A DNA stretch of 64,000 nt, from NCBI GenBank assembly GCA_943842625.1, contig CALTCK010000001.1, positions 186,001 through 250,000 on the forward strand, written 5' to 3'. The notes under the pieces were generated by a model. The model was not told the origin of the DNA. It made no database searches and saw only the letters and a program-made list of their open reading frames with translations. The stretch is from an uncultured Flavobacteriaceae bacterium. Lineage in GTDB: Bacteria; Bacteroidota; Bacteroidia; Flavobacteriales; Flavobacteriaceae. Below, one piece after another: positions 36,169 to 45,248 of the stretch (its first letter is position 1; the number at the start of each line of letters is the position of its first letter). Both the position numbers and the translations under genes were made by a program.

Positions 36169-39006
36169 TTAATGGGCCTCCAACCAATTATCGCCTGTCC
36201 CTAAATCTACATCTAAGTTTACAGATAGCTTAAAGGCATTTTCCATTTCAAATTTTATGAGTGATTTAAGTTTTTCTAATTCAGGTTTAAAAACATCAAA
36301 AACCAATTCATCGTGGACTTGAAGTAACATTTTGCTTTTATAATTTTCTGCATTTAGTTTCTGTTGAATATGAATCATTGCAATTTTAATAATATCTGCA
36401 GCACTCCCTTGTATGGGGGCGTTAATAGCGTTCCGTTCGGCAGCACCTCGGACAATTGCATTTGATGCATTGATAGCATTTAAATACCTACGCCTATTTA
36501 AAACAGTTTGAACATATCCATTCTCACGAGCAAAATCAACTTGTTTACTCATAAAACTTTTAAGTTTTGGATACGACGTATAATAAGTTTCAATTAACTC
36601 TTTGGCTTCTGAACGAGATAAATCTGTTTGATTACTTAATCCAAATGCCGACACTCCGTAAATAATTCCAAAATTGACTGTTTTCGCATTGCTTCGTTGT
36701 TCTTTACTTACTTCGTTTAAGTCAACATTAAACACTCTTGCAGCCGTGGATGCGTGAATATCTTCTCCCTGAGCGAAGGCTTCAATCATGTTGTTTTCCT
36801 CGCTTAAAGCTGCTATAATCCTTAATTCTATTTGAGAGTAATCAGCTGCAAGTAATACATAATCCTTGTTTTTTGGAATAAAAGCTTTTCTAACTTGTCT
36901 TCCTCTTTCTGTTCGAATGGGGATATTTTGTAGATTAGGATTATTACTACTTAATCTTCCAGTTGCTGCGACTGTCTGCATGTAATCGGTATGTACTCTT
37001 CCTGTTGTTGGTTCTACTTGCATAGGTAAGGTATCTATATAAGTACTTTTTAGTTTGGCGAGTCCCCGATACTTAAGAATATATTTTACAATTTCATGCT
37101 CTTTTGCTAGGTAAGAGAGAACATCTTCAGCGGTAGAGTATTGTCCTGTTTTAGTTTTTTTTGGTTTATCAACTAATTTCATTTTTTCAAAAAGAACAAT
37201 TCCTAATTGTTTTGGGGAAGCTATATTAAACTCCTCGCCTGCTAATTCATAAATTTTTGAAACCAGTAGAGCGATATCTTTATCTAAATCTTTTGCCAAT
37301 TCATTTAAAAAGGGGACATCTAAATTAATTCCCTCTAATTCCATTTCTGCCAAAACACGAAGTAAAGGAATTTCAATTTCATCAAATAGTTTTTGTGTTT
37401 TTGCTTCCTTTAATTCTTTTTCAAAATGTTTTTTTAATTGAAGGGTAATATCTGCATCTTCAACAGCGTATTCAGTAATTTTTTCCAAGGAAATATCTCG
37501 CATAGAAAGTTGATTTTTTCCTTTTTTACCAATGAGTTCAACTATTGAAATTGGTGTATAATTTAAATAGGTTTCGGCTAGTACTTCCATGTTGTGCCTC
37601 ATATCTGGATTGATTAGGTAATGGGCTAGCATGGTGTCGAATAATTTTCCTTGAACAGATATATTGTATTTTGATAAGACTTTAATATCGTATTTTAAAT
37701 TCTGTCCTATTTTCTGAATCGATTCGTCTTCAAAGAAAGGTCTAAGTGTTTCTATTAAATCTTGTGCCTCGCTACGATTCTCTGGAAAAGAAAGATAAAA
37801 TCCTTTTCCTACTTCCCAAGAAAACGCGATACCAACCAATTCTGCTGTAATTGGATTCAGCCCTGTAGTTTCAGTATCAAAACATACCGATTTTTGTTTC
37901 AATAAATTTTGAATAAATAATTTCGTTCCCATACCTGGTTGAACGGTCTGATAAAAATGCTCGGTATTGACTATACTTTTTCTAGTAGTGTCAAGTGTGT
38001 TTTCCGTGGGTTCTCCGTCACCTCCAAAAAGAGAAAATTGTCCGTGACCCGCCGAAGATGGCTCGCTTTTTTTTATTGAAGATTTAACCTCCTTAGTAAT
38101 TTGCTCATTTACTGTTGAAACTGTTTTAGTAAATGTTTTAGTGAAATTATCGATTAACCGTCTAAACTCCAGCTCTTGAAAAAGAGCTGTTACAGCTTTC
38201 ATATTTGGTTGAGACATTTCAAAATTTTGTTCATGAAACTCAACGGGGACATCCAACATAATAGTTGCTAATTGTTTAGATAGAACTCCTAAGCTTTTGT
38301 TTTCCTCGATTTTTTCTTTCATTTTACCCTTAAGTTCCTGGGTGTTTTCTAATAGCCCCTCCATGCTTCCATAAGCAGCAAGAAATTTTTTAGCGGTTTT
38401 GTCTCCAACACCCGGTAATCCAGGAATATTGTCAGCGGTATCACCTACCATACCTAAATAATCGATAACCTGCTCTGGACGTTCAATATCAAATTTTTTC
38501 TGTACCTCAGGGATTCCCCATGTTTCATAACCACCTCCAAACATTGGACGATACATAAATATGTTGTCAGAAACTAATTGCGCAAAATCTTTGTCAGGAG
38601 TTACCATAAAGGTTTTATAACCTTCTTTTTCTGCCTTTTTAGCGAGTGTTCCAATGACATCATCAGCTTCAAAGCCTTCCTTTACCATAATCGGGATATG
38701 CATGGCCTTTAGAATATCATAAATATAAGGAACAGCAACTTTAATAGCATCTGGAGTTTCGTCTCTATTAGCTTTATAAGCCGGATAAGCTTCAACTCTT
38801 GCTTTACTTCCTCCTTTATCAAAACAAACTGCCAAATGATCCGGGCGTTCCCTTTTTATTACATCTAAAAGAGAGTTCATAAAACCCATAATGGCAGAGG
38901 TATCAACACCTTTCGAGTTGATTCTTGGATTTTTAATAAAGGCATAATAACCTCTAAAAATCAGCGCGAAGGCATCAACAAGAAATAGGCGTTTTTGATC
39001 AGACAT
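36169..39006 (-). CDS. polA: DNA polymerase I
   Basis: Repair and Okazaki-fragment processing polymerase, 945 residues, with all three domains. Residues 1-300: 5'-3' nuclease (LFLVDAFALIFRGYYAF, GFEADDVIGTLA, TPDKDFAQLV, GLPGVGDKTAKKFL). Around 360-545: 3'-5' exonuclease with intact acidic motifs CFDTETTGLNP, IGQNLKYDIKVL and YAVEDADITLQ, so proofreading is probably active. C-terminal polymerase: LAADYSQIELRIIAA (motif A), RSNAKTVNFGIIYGVSAFG (motif B) and LQVHDELVFDV (motif C). Monocistronic, divergent from the GH92 gene. Confidence 0.98.
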   Translation of the reverse strand: MSDQKRLFLVDAFALIFRGYYAFIKNPRINSKGVDTSAIMGFMNSLLDVIKRERPDHLAVCFDKGGSKARVEAYPAYKANRDETPDAIKVAVPYIYDILKAMHIPIMVKEGFEADDVIGTLAKKAEKEGYKTFMVTPDKDFAQLVSDNIFMYRPMFGGGYETWGIPEVQKKFDIERPEQVIDYLGMVGDTADNIPGLPGVGDKTAKKFLAAYGSMEGLLENTQELKGKMKEKIEENKSLGVLSKQLATIMLDVPVEFHEQNFEMSQPNMKAVTALFQELEFRRLIDNFTKTFTKTVSTVNEQITKEVKSSIKKSEPSSAGHGQFSLFGGDGEPTENTLDTTRKSIVNTEHFYQTVQPGMGTKLFIQNLLKQKSVCFDTETTGLNPITAELVGIAFSWEVGKGFYLSFPENRSEAQDLIETLRPFFEDESIQKIGQNLKYDIKVLSKYNISVQGKLFDTMLAHYLINPDMRHNMEVLAETYLNYTPISIVELIGKKGKNQLSMRDISLEKITEYAVEDADITLQLKKHFEKELKEAKTQKLFDEIEIPLLRVLAEMELEGINLDVPFLNELAKDLDKDIALLVSKIYELAGEEFNIASPKQLGIVLFEKMKLVDKPKKTKTGQYSTAEDVLSYLAKEHEIVKYILKYRGLAKLKSTYIDTLPMQVEPTTGRVHTDYMQTVAATGRLSSNNPNLQNIPIRTERGRQVRKAFIPKNKDYVLLAADYSQIELRIIAALSEENNMIEAFAQGEDIHASTAARVFNVDLNEVSKEQRSNAKTVNFGIIYGVSAFGLSNQTDLSRSEAKELIETYYTSYPKLKSFMSKQVDFARENGYVQTVLNRRRYLNAINASNAIVRGAAERNAINAPIQGSAADIIKIAMIHIQQKLNAENYKSKMLLQVHDELVFDVFKPELEKLKSLIKFEMENAFKLSVNLDVDLGTGDNWLEAH

Positions 39007-39113
39007 ATTTATTTATTTAATTTTATAAATCTACTAAACTTATTCATTCAATTAAAAATAACTTTAATTATTTATAAACGAATTTTGTACCTTTTAAGCT
39101 TTAAACTTTAACA

Positions 39114-42038
39114 ATGAAAAAACTTCTTTTCTTTATTATTTCGCTGCTATTTTTTAGTTGCACAAGAGAATCTAAAACACCATCCACCCTAAGTGAGAAA
39201 AAACTAATCAACTATGTAAATCCGTTTATAGGTAACGGTGGCCATGGTCATACCTATCCGGGTGCGACTATGCCATTTGGAATGATGCAACTAAGTCCGG
39301 ATACTCGTCTAGAGGGTTGGGACGGGTGCAGTGGCTATCATTACAGTGATGCATATATTTATGGGTTTTCACATACGCACCTTAGTGGGACTGGCGTAAG
39401 TGATTATGGAGACATTTTATTAATGCCAACCAATGCCATAAATTTTCATAACGGTGCTGATGGTAAAAAAGGATATCGAGCACATTTCTCTCACAAAAAT
39501 GAAGAAGCCTCTCCGGGATATTATCATGTAAAATTAGATAGTACTCATATCGATGTAGGTTTAACGGTTTCAAAAAGAAGTGGAATTCATAAATATCAAT
39601 TTCCAACTTCTAATAACCAGATTGTGATTTTAGATTTGGAACATCGTGACAAAGTATTGGATGCAACTATTGAAAAAATTTCCAATACTCAGCTACAGGG
39701 CTACCGTTTCTCTGATGCTTGGGCTAAAGATCAACGATTGTATTTTTATATTAAAACCTCGCATGCTTTTTCGGATAGTATACAACCTTCTCAAGATGGA
39801 AGTCCTAAAAAAAGAAAAACTGCGTTGACATTTGTTAATCCAAAAAACGAGCCTATTATAATTAACATAGGGATTTCACCAGTTGATGAAGCTGGAGCAC
39901 GTCAAAATTTAGAAGCAGAAATAGGTTCGCTATCTTTTGAGGATATTAAAACCAAAGCCGAAACTACTTGGGAAAAGCAATTAACAAAAATTGTAATAGA
40001 AAGTTCAAGTCAAGATAATCTAACTAATTTCTATACCGCTATGTATCATACCATGATCGCTCCAAATTTATATCAAGATGTGGATGGTCGCTACCGTGGT
40101 ATGGACTTAAAAATTCATCAAACAAATGAGTTTGATTATTATACGGTTTTTTCTCTTTGGGACACTTACAGAGCCACACATCCTCTTTATACGATTATAG
40201 AACAGGATAAAACCAATGATTTTATCAATACTTTTTTAGCAAAGTATGAAGAAGGAGGTATTATGCCAATATGGGACTTATCGGCAAACTATACCGATTG
40301 TATGATAGGCTATCACGCGGTTCCGGTAATTGCCGATGCTTTTTTAAAAGGAATACGAGGGTATGATACCGAAAAAGCTTTTGAGGCAATGAAGCATAGT
40401 GCTCTCCAGGATAAACTAGGTCTTAAATCCTATAAGGAATATGGTTTTATACCGATGGAAGAAGAAAGTGAGTCGGTATCAAAAACCTTAGAATATGCCT
40501 ATGACGATTGGACGATTGCTCAAATGGCAAAAGCTATGGGTAAAGATATTGATTACAGATTGTTCTCTAAAAGAGCACAGTACTATAAAAATATTTTTGA
40601 TCCCGAAACTAATTTTATGCGAGGGAGATTCCGAAATACTTGGTTTTCTCCCTTTGATCCTTACGAGGTGAATTTTAACTATACCGAGGCAAATGCCTGG
40701 CAATACAGCCTTTACGTACCTCAAGATATTTCTGGCTTAATGAACCTAATGGGAGGTAAAAAGAAGCTTGAAAATCACTTAGATACCATGTTTTCTGCTC
40801 AACTTCAAACATCAGGACGTGAACAGCCGGATATTACTGGACTGATTGGACAGTATGCCCACGGGAATGAGCCTAGTCACCACATGGCTTATCTTTATAA
40901 TTTTGTGAATCAACCCGCTAAAACTCAAGAAAAAGTAAATCAAATTCTTAAGGAACTTTATAAAAACGACCCCGAGGGTATTTCAGGAAACGAAGATTGT
41001 GGCCAAATGAGCGCCTGGTATGTTTTAAGTTCCATGGGGTTTTACCCGGTAACACCAGGATCAAACGACTATATTATTGGAAGCCCGCTTTTTAAAAAAA
41101 CTACTATTAATCTTGAAAACGGCAAAAAATTTATAATACAGGCAGAAAATGTTTCAGCAACTCATATTTACATTAAAAAAGTATTATTAAATAATTTAGA
41201 ACTTAATAGGACTTATTTAAAACATGCCGAAATTATGGCGGGAGGTACTCTAACTTTTGAAATGAGTAGTTCTCCTTCCAAATGGGGAACTTTAGAAAAT
41301 CAAGAGCCGAGATCTGAAATTAAAGAACACCTCATTACTCCTGCACCTTACATTAATGAAGGTGATATAGCGTTTAAAAATGAAACAACGGTTTCCTTAG
41401 CTAATGCAATAAGTGAAGCAACTATATTTTATACTTTAGGTTCTGATAATTTTAAAGAATACGCTTCCCCTATTCTTATTTCAGAGGCGTTAGATTTAAA
41501 AACCTATGCAATTTATAATGGGATTAAAAGTGATACAATTAATACTAATTTTTATAAAATTAATCCAAACAGGACTATAAAATTAGAAACAGAATACGCT
41601 AATCAATACAATGCAGGAGGGAATAATGCCTTAATAGACGGCATTCGAGGATCTTCAGATTTTAAAACAGGATCTTGGCAGGGTTATCAAAATACTGATT
41701 TGATTGCAACCATTGACTTAGGGAGTACCGAATCAATTCAAACGGTGGAGGTAAATTTTTTACAAGATCAACGAAGCTGGATTTTTTACCCGACCGAAGT
41801 TGAATGTTACGTAGCTGTCGAAGATACATTTCGTAAAATTTCTCCTACTTATAAAATCGATTCTAAACAGGCTTCTTCAGAGGCTAAAATTAAAACAGTA
41901 CAGTTTAAAATAGAGGAGACTACTTCCAGATACGTAAAAATCATTGCTAAAAATCTAGGAGATTTGCCAGAATGGCACTTAGGAGCTCCCTATCAAGGGA
42001 AAGCTTGGGTTTTTGTCGATGAAATTATAGTTAAGTAA
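39114..42038 (+). CDS. GH92 family alpha-mannosidase lipoprotein
   Basis: Secreted exo-acting alpha-mannosidase-type glycoside hydrolase of 974 residues. Signal: MKKLLFFIISLLFFSC, a lipobox with acylated Cys16, so probably on the outer membrane. N-terminal beta-sandwich: NPFIGNGGHGHTYPGATMP and GWDGCSGYHYSD, both typical of GH92. Catalytic (alpha/alpha)6 part: LWDTYRATHPLYTI, ISGNEDCGQMSAWYVLSSMG with the catalytic acids, and GSNDYIIGSP. The tail adds a chitobiase-type segment and a discoidin (F5/8 type C) domain with TIDLGSTESIQTVEVNFLQD. GH92 enzymes remove mannose from high-mannose N-glycans. Convergent with the glycosylasparaginase gene. Confidence 0.94.
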   Translation: MKKLLFFIISLLFFSCTRESKTPSTLSEKKLINYVNPFIGNGGHGHTYPGATMPFGMMQLSPDTRLEGWDGCSGYHYSDAYIYGFSHTHLSGTGVSDYGDILLMPTNAINFHNGADGKKGYRAHFSHKNEEASPGYYHVKLDSTHIDVGLTVSKRSGIHKYQFPTSNNQIVILDLEHRDKVLDATIEKISNTQLQGYRFSDAWAKDQRLYFYIKTSHAFSDSIQPSQDGSPKKRKTALTFVNPKNEPIIINIGISPVDEAGARQNLEAEIGSLSFEDIKTKAETTWEKQLTKIVIESSSQDNLTNFYTAMYHTMIAPNLYQDVDGRYRGMDLKIHQTNEFDYYTVFSLWDTYRATHPLYTIIEQDKTNDFINTFLAKYEEGGIMPIWDLSANYTDCMIGYHAVPVIADAFLKGIRGYDTEKAFEAMKHSALQDKLGLKSYKEYGFIPMEEESESVSKTLEYAYDDWTIAQMAKAMGKDIDYRLFSKRAQYYKNIFDPETNFMRGRFRNTWFSPFDPYEVNFNYTEANAWQYSLYVPQDISGLMNLMGGKKKLENHLDTMFSAQLQTSGREQPDITGLIGQYAHGNEPSHHMAYLYNFVNQPAKTQEKVNQILKELYKNDPEGISGNEDCGQMSAWYVLSSMGFYPVTPGSNDYIIGSPLFKKTTINLENGKKFIIQAENVSATHIYIKKVLLNNLELNRTYLKHAEIMAGGTLTFEMSSSPSKWGTLENQEPRSEIKEHLITPAPYINEGDIAFKNETTVSLANAISEATIFYTLGSDNFKEYASPILISEALDLKTYAIYNGIKSDTINTNFYKINPNRTIKLETEYANQYNAGGNNALIDGIRGSSDFKTGSWQGYQNTDLIATIDLGSTESIQTVEVNFLQDQRSWIFYPTEVECYVAVEDTFRKISPTYKIDSKQASSEAKIKTVQFKIEETTSRYVKIIAKNLGDLPEWHLGAPYQGKAWVFVDEIIVK

Positions 42039-42058
42039 ATCTATATAACTGGACTAGA

Positions 42059-43060
42059 TCATCCGTTTTTATTGTAAAAATCTGATAAATGATTCTTACA
42101 TATTTTATTTTCATATATGGAAACACTAAAATACTCGTGAATTGAATAAAACCCAGTTTCTCCTTTTTTATTAATAGCAATATACCCCACCTGGAAATTC
42201 TTAAAATTAGAGTTATTAACTACAATTCTTCGAATTGCTTCTTCACAAGCTTGTTGTGGACTTTTACCTTGCCTCATTAATTCCACAATTAAAAAACTAC
42301 CGACAGTCTTTAATACTTCTTCACCCATCCCTGTAGCCGTGGCACCACCAATTTCATTATCTATAAATAAGCCCGAGCCAATAATGGGAGAATCTCCAAT
42401 TCGCCCTGCCATTTTGTAGGCTAAGCCGCTTGTAGTACAACCCCCAGAAATATCTCCATTTTTATCAATTGCTAACATTCCAATGGTATCGTGATTTTCA
42501 ATATTAATAATCGGTTGGTAATCGGCTTCTTTTTTCCAATTTTCCCAGGCAATTTTAGATTCTTGAGTCAATAAATTAGTTTTTTTGTAACCCGAAGCGA
42601 CAGCAAATTCTTCAGCACCCTTTCCAGCTAACATCACATGAGGAGTGTTCTCCATAACTTTCCTTGCAATTGAAATTGCATGAATAATATTTTGCATGTA
42701 AACTACCGCACCATAATCTCCTTTTTTATTCATGATGCAGGCATCTAAGGTTACGTTTCCGTCTCGATCTGGGCGACCGCCAAAACCAACAGATTGATTT
42801 TTAATATCGGCTTCCTCAACCATACAGCCCTGTTCTACTGCATCTAAGGAAGAATAGCCTCGCTCTAATAATTCGCCTGCTTTTAAAGTAGCATTTGGAA
42901 CATTCCAAGTCGAAATTACTATCGGGAAATCTTTAGCAACTCCATCATATAAACTATCTGATTTCTCTCCCTCTCTAGCGTTTTTTGCAATTAAATTAGA
43001 TCCAACAGCAACAGCAACTCCCGTTAGAGAGGCTTTTTTTAAAAAACTTCTTCTTTTCAT
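42059..43060 (-). CDS. N4-(beta-N-acetylglucosaminyl)-L-asparaginase (glycosylasparaginase)
   Basis: Ntn-hydrolase that cleaves the GlcNAc-Asn bond of N-linked glycopeptides, 333 residues. A twin-arginine-like signal (MKRRSFLKKASLTGVAVAVG) indicates export. The autoproteolysis/catalytic site NIENHDTIGMLAID carries the Thr nucleophile after Asp, as in the enzyme first studied from Elizabethkingia (Flavobacterium) meningoseptica. Substrate-binding segments CTTSGLAYKMAGRIGDSP and GGATATGMGEEVLK are intact. It is convergent with GH92; together they could strip mannose and release asparagine from glycoproteins. Confidence 0.93.
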   Translation of the reverse strand: MKRRSFLKKASLTGVAVAVGSNLIAKNAREGEKSDSLYDGVAKDFPIVISTWNVPNATLKAGELLERGYSSLDAVEQGCMVEEADIKNQSVGFGGRPDRDGNVTLDACIMNKKGDYGAVVYMQNIIHAISIARKVMENTPHVMLAGKGAEEFAVASGYKKTNLLTQESKIAWENWKKEADYQPIINIENHDTIGMLAIDKNGDISGGCTTSGLAYKMAGRIGDSPIIGSGLFIDNEIGGATATGMGEEVLKTVGSFLIVELMRQGKSPQQACEEAIRRIVVNNSNFKNFQVGYIAINKKGETGFYSIHEYFSVSIYENKICKNHLSDFYNKNG

Positions 43061-43168
43061 TTTAAATTACTTAGGTACATTTAATTATAAAAGTAATTTA
43101 ATTATTAGTAAATTTATAAGACCTGTTAATTTTATTTTTAAACATTTATTAATAAAAAATTGTGACTG

Positions 43169-43199
43169 TTTGTAATTCAATAAAATAATATTACATTTG
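43169..43199 (+). promoter_or_regulatory. Promoter of rplM-rpsI
   Basis: TTTG at 43169-43172, a 19-bp spacer and TACATTTG at 43192-43199 match both elements of the Bacteroidota housekeeping promoter. The start would fall near 43206, giving a leader of about 67 nt that contains a 9-bp hairpin. Confidence 0.8.
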
Positions 43200-43234
43200 C
43201 ACCCCGATTTATCCAAAAGAAGGAATGTTTAACA

Positions 43235-43258
43235 CTACTTATAGGTGAATATAAGTAG
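43235..43258 (+). promoter_or_regulatory. Leader hairpin before rplM (candidate ribosomal-protein autoregulatory element)
   Basis: CTACTTATA and TATAAGTAG form a perfect 9-bp stem with loop GGTGAA, ending 14 bases before the GTG start of rplM. It lacks a U tract, so it is more likely a protein-binding or translation-control element than a terminator. Confidence 0.55.
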
Positions 43259-43272
43259 CAAAAAAATTAAAA

Positions 43273-43728
43273 GTGGATACACTAAGTTATAAAACAATTT
43301 CAGCTAACAAAGCTACCGTAAATAAAGAATGGTTACTTGTTGACGCTGAAGGTCAAGCTTTAGGTCGTCTTGCGAGTGAAGTAGCAATATTATTACGCGG
43401 AAAGCACAAACCTAATTTTACTCCTCATGTTGACTGTGGTGATAATGTTATCATTACCAGTGCTGAAAAAATTACTTTGTCAGGGAACAAATGGGAAGAT
43501 AAATCATACATAAGACACACAGGTTACCCAGGTGGTCAGCGTAGTCTTACTGCAAAAGAAATGTTCGGGAAAGACCCAGCTAGACTAGTAGAGAAAGCCG
43601 TAAAAGGGATGTTGCCTAAAAATAAATTAGGAGCTGCTCTTTTCAGAAACTTGAAGGTTTACGTTGGAACTGAACATGGTCAAGAAGCACAAAAACCAAG
43701 AACCATTAATCTTAACTCTAAAAAGTAA
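43273..43728 (+). CDS. rplM: 50S ribosomal protein L13
   Basis: Large-subunit protein of 151 residues. Characteristic segments are [41 protein letters not shown] and [13 protein letters not shown]. The start is GTG ([11 protein letters not shown]), the usual flavobacterial L13 N-terminus, and no in-frame ATG lies upstream. It forms a two-gene operon with rpsI; the last base of its stop is the first base of the rpsI ATG. Confidence 0.97.
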   Translation: MDTLSYKTISANKATVNKEWLLVDAEGQALGRLASEVAILLRGKHKPNFTPHVDCGDNVIITSAEKITLSGNKWEDKSYIRHTGYPGGQRSLTAKEMFGKDPARLVEKAVKGMLPKNKLGAALFRNLKVYVGTEHGQEAQKPRTINLNSKK

Positions 43729-44114
43729 TGGAAGTAATACACAAAATAGGTAGAAGAAAAAATGCGGTTGCGCGTGTTTATATTACCAAAGGAAAAGGTA
43801 ATATTAGCATCAATAAGCGTGAGTTCGAAAATTACTTTACAACAGGTACACTACAATATAAAGTAATGCAACCACTAATGTTAACAGATAACACAAAGAA
43901 GTTTGATATAACTGTGAATGTTTTTGGTGGAGGTAATACTGGGCAAGCAGAAGCAATTCGCTTAGCAATATCAAGAGCAATGTGTGAATTGAACGAAGAA
44001 AATAGATCAATACTAAAACCTGAAGGGTTATTAACTAGAGATCCAAGAATGGTAGAACGTAAGAAATTCGGTCAGAAAAAAGCCCGTAAGAAATTCCAAT
44101 TCTCTAAACGTTAA
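43728..44114 (+). CDS. rpsI: 30S ribosomal protein S9
   Basis: Small-subunit protein of 128 residues with the diagnostic start IHKIGRRKNAVARVYI, the central GGGNTGQAEAIRLAISRA and the basic C-terminal tail ending KKARKKFQFSKR, whose last Arg contacts tRNA in the P site. Coupled to rplM by a one-base overlap (TAATG). Confidence 0.98.
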   Translation: MEVIHKIGRRKNAVARVYITKGKGNISINKREFENYFTTGTLQYKVMQPLMLTDNTKKFDITVNVFGGGNTGQAEAIRLAISRAMCELNEENRSILKPEGLLTRDPRMVERKKFGQKKARKKFQFSKR

Positions 44115-44122
44115 AAAATACA

Positions 44123-44157
44123 ACTTACTTGGGCGCCTTTGGGCGCCTGAATTAAGT
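44123..44157 (+). terminator. GC-rich hairpin after rpsI (possible weak terminator)
   Basis: GGGCGCC and GGCGCCT form a strong stem, extended by ACTTA and TAAGT across an internal loop. It lies just after the rpsI stop. No U tract follows, so it may instead stabilise the 3' end of the rplM-rpsI transcript. Confidence 0.5.
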
Positions 44158-44173
44158 AACAAGTTCTTATACA

Positions 44174-44189
44174 GTCAAATATATTTGAC
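44174..44189 (+). promoter_or_regulatory. rpsB-tsf promoter overlapped by a perfect 16-bp palindrome
   Basis: GTCAAATATATTTGAC is a perfect inverted repeat, and its inner part contains TATATTTG (44180-44187), an exact -7 match. A -33 element is not obvious. The palindrome could be an operator for a dimeric regulator, or coincidental symmetry of an AT-rich promoter. Confidence 0.5.
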
Positions 44190-44215
44190 AAACAAATTTT
44201 TAAAAATCGCTGTTA

Positions 44216-44257
44216 CTCCGAGAGTCGGAGAGTTAGTTTAGCATCTAAACTTTTTTT
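44216..44257 (+). promoter_or_regulatory. Two hairpins in the rpsB leader, the second terminator-like
   Basis: First hairpin: CTCCGA and TCGGAG around GAG. Second: AGTTTAG and CTAAACT (7 bp) around CAT, with seven T from 44251 to 44257. Both lie between the candidate promoter and the rpsB ATG at 44308. The second has the form of a rho-independent terminator, so the leader may attenuate the rpsB-tsf operon. Confidence 0.6.
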
Positions 44258-44307
44258 ATGAAAAAGTTGCTATCTATAATAACACAAGAACGTAAACTAT
44301 TACAAAA

Positions 44308-45144
44308 ATGGCAAATAACAACGAACAAGTAAAACAGTTACTTGACGCAGGTGTTCACTTTGGTCACCTAACCAGAAAATGGAATCCTAATATGGCACCT
44401 TATATCTATATGGAGCGAAATGGAATCCACATTATCAATCTATATAAAACAGCTGCAAAATTAGAAGAAGCAAATGAAGCTCTTAAAAAAATTGCAGCAA
44501 GTGGACGAAAAATTCTTTTCGTAGCTACAAAAAAACAAGCAAAAGATATCGTTGCTGATAAAGCAGGAAAAGCGAATATGCCCTACATCACTGAAAGATG
44601 GCCAGGAGGTATGCTTACCAACTTTGTAACTATCAGAAAAGCTGTTAAAAAAATGGCGGCTATCGACCGATCTAAGCAAGATGGAACATTCAATTCTTTA
44701 TCTAAAAAAGAACGTTTAGCGGTAGATCGTACCAGAGCAAAACTAGATAAAAACTTAGGCTCAATCGCAGACATGACGCGTCTACCAGGTGCTCTATTCG
44801 TAGTTGATACCACTCGCGAACACATTGCTGTTAAGGAGGCTTTAAAATTAAAGATCCCAATTTTTGCAATGGTTGATACGAACTGTGATCCTAATGTAAT
44901 TGATTATGTAATTCCATCAAATGATGATGCCTCAAAATCAATTGAAAAAATTATGACCAGTGTTTCTAATGCTGTTATTGAAGGTCTTAGTAGCCGTAAA
45001 AACGGTAAAGATAAAGCCGAAAAAGAAGCTGACACAACTCCGGAAGCCTCAGTAGAGGAAGCTAAACCAGCTCCAAAAGCTAAAACTGCTCGGAAAAGAG
45101 TTGCATCAGTAGATATTAAAGAAGCTTCTTCAGAAGAAGAATAA
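44308..45144 (+). CDS. rpsB: 30S ribosomal protein S2
   Basis: Small-subunit protein of 278 residues. Signature segments: LLDAGVHFGHLTRKWNPNM, YIYMERNGIHIINLYKT, ITERWPGGMLTNFVTI, and PGALFVVDTTREHIAVKEA with PIFAMVDTNCDPN. The C-terminal extension after residue 230 (DKAEKEADTTPEASVEEAKPAPKA) is charged and low-complexity, as in other Bacteroidota S2. First gene of rpsB-tsf. Its leader holds two hairpins, the second with a U tract. Confidence 0.98.
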   Translation: MANNNEQVKQLLDAGVHFGHLTRKWNPNMAPYIYMERNGIHIINLYKTAAKLEEANEALKKIAASGRKILFVATKKQAKDIVADKAGKANMPYITERWPGGMLTNFVTIRKAVKKMAAIDRSKQDGTFNSLSKKERLAVDRTRAKLDKNLGSIADMTRLPGALFVVDTTREHIAVKEALKLKIPIFAMVDTNCDPNVIDYVIPSNDDASKSIEKIMTSVSNAVIEGLSSRKNGKDKAEKEADTTPEASVEEAKPAPKAKTARKRVASVDIKEASSEEE

Positions 45145-45162
45145 AATAAGTATACTTACTAA

Positions 45163-45211
45163 AAAAGTCGTTTTAGTTTTATTCTGTTCAAGAATTACTT
45201 TTACGACTTTT
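45163..45211 (+). other. Inverted repeat between rpsB and tsf
   Basis: AAAAGTCGT (45163-45171) and ACGACTTTT (45203-45211) are perfect complements separated by 31 bases, so the structure would have a large loop. It could partly terminate transcription or act as a processing site that sets the S2:EF-Ts ratio. Function is inference. Confidence 0.4.
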
Positions 45212-45248
45212 CTATAAATTAATTAAATAACTAAAATTTTAATAAAAG

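Noticed and set aside
44258-44332. Small ORF MKKLLSIITQERKLLQKW overlapping the rpsB start
   Set aside because: It begins right after the U tract of the leader hairpin and runs out of frame into rpsB. It has no recognisable content and is more easily explained by chance in AT-rich sequence.
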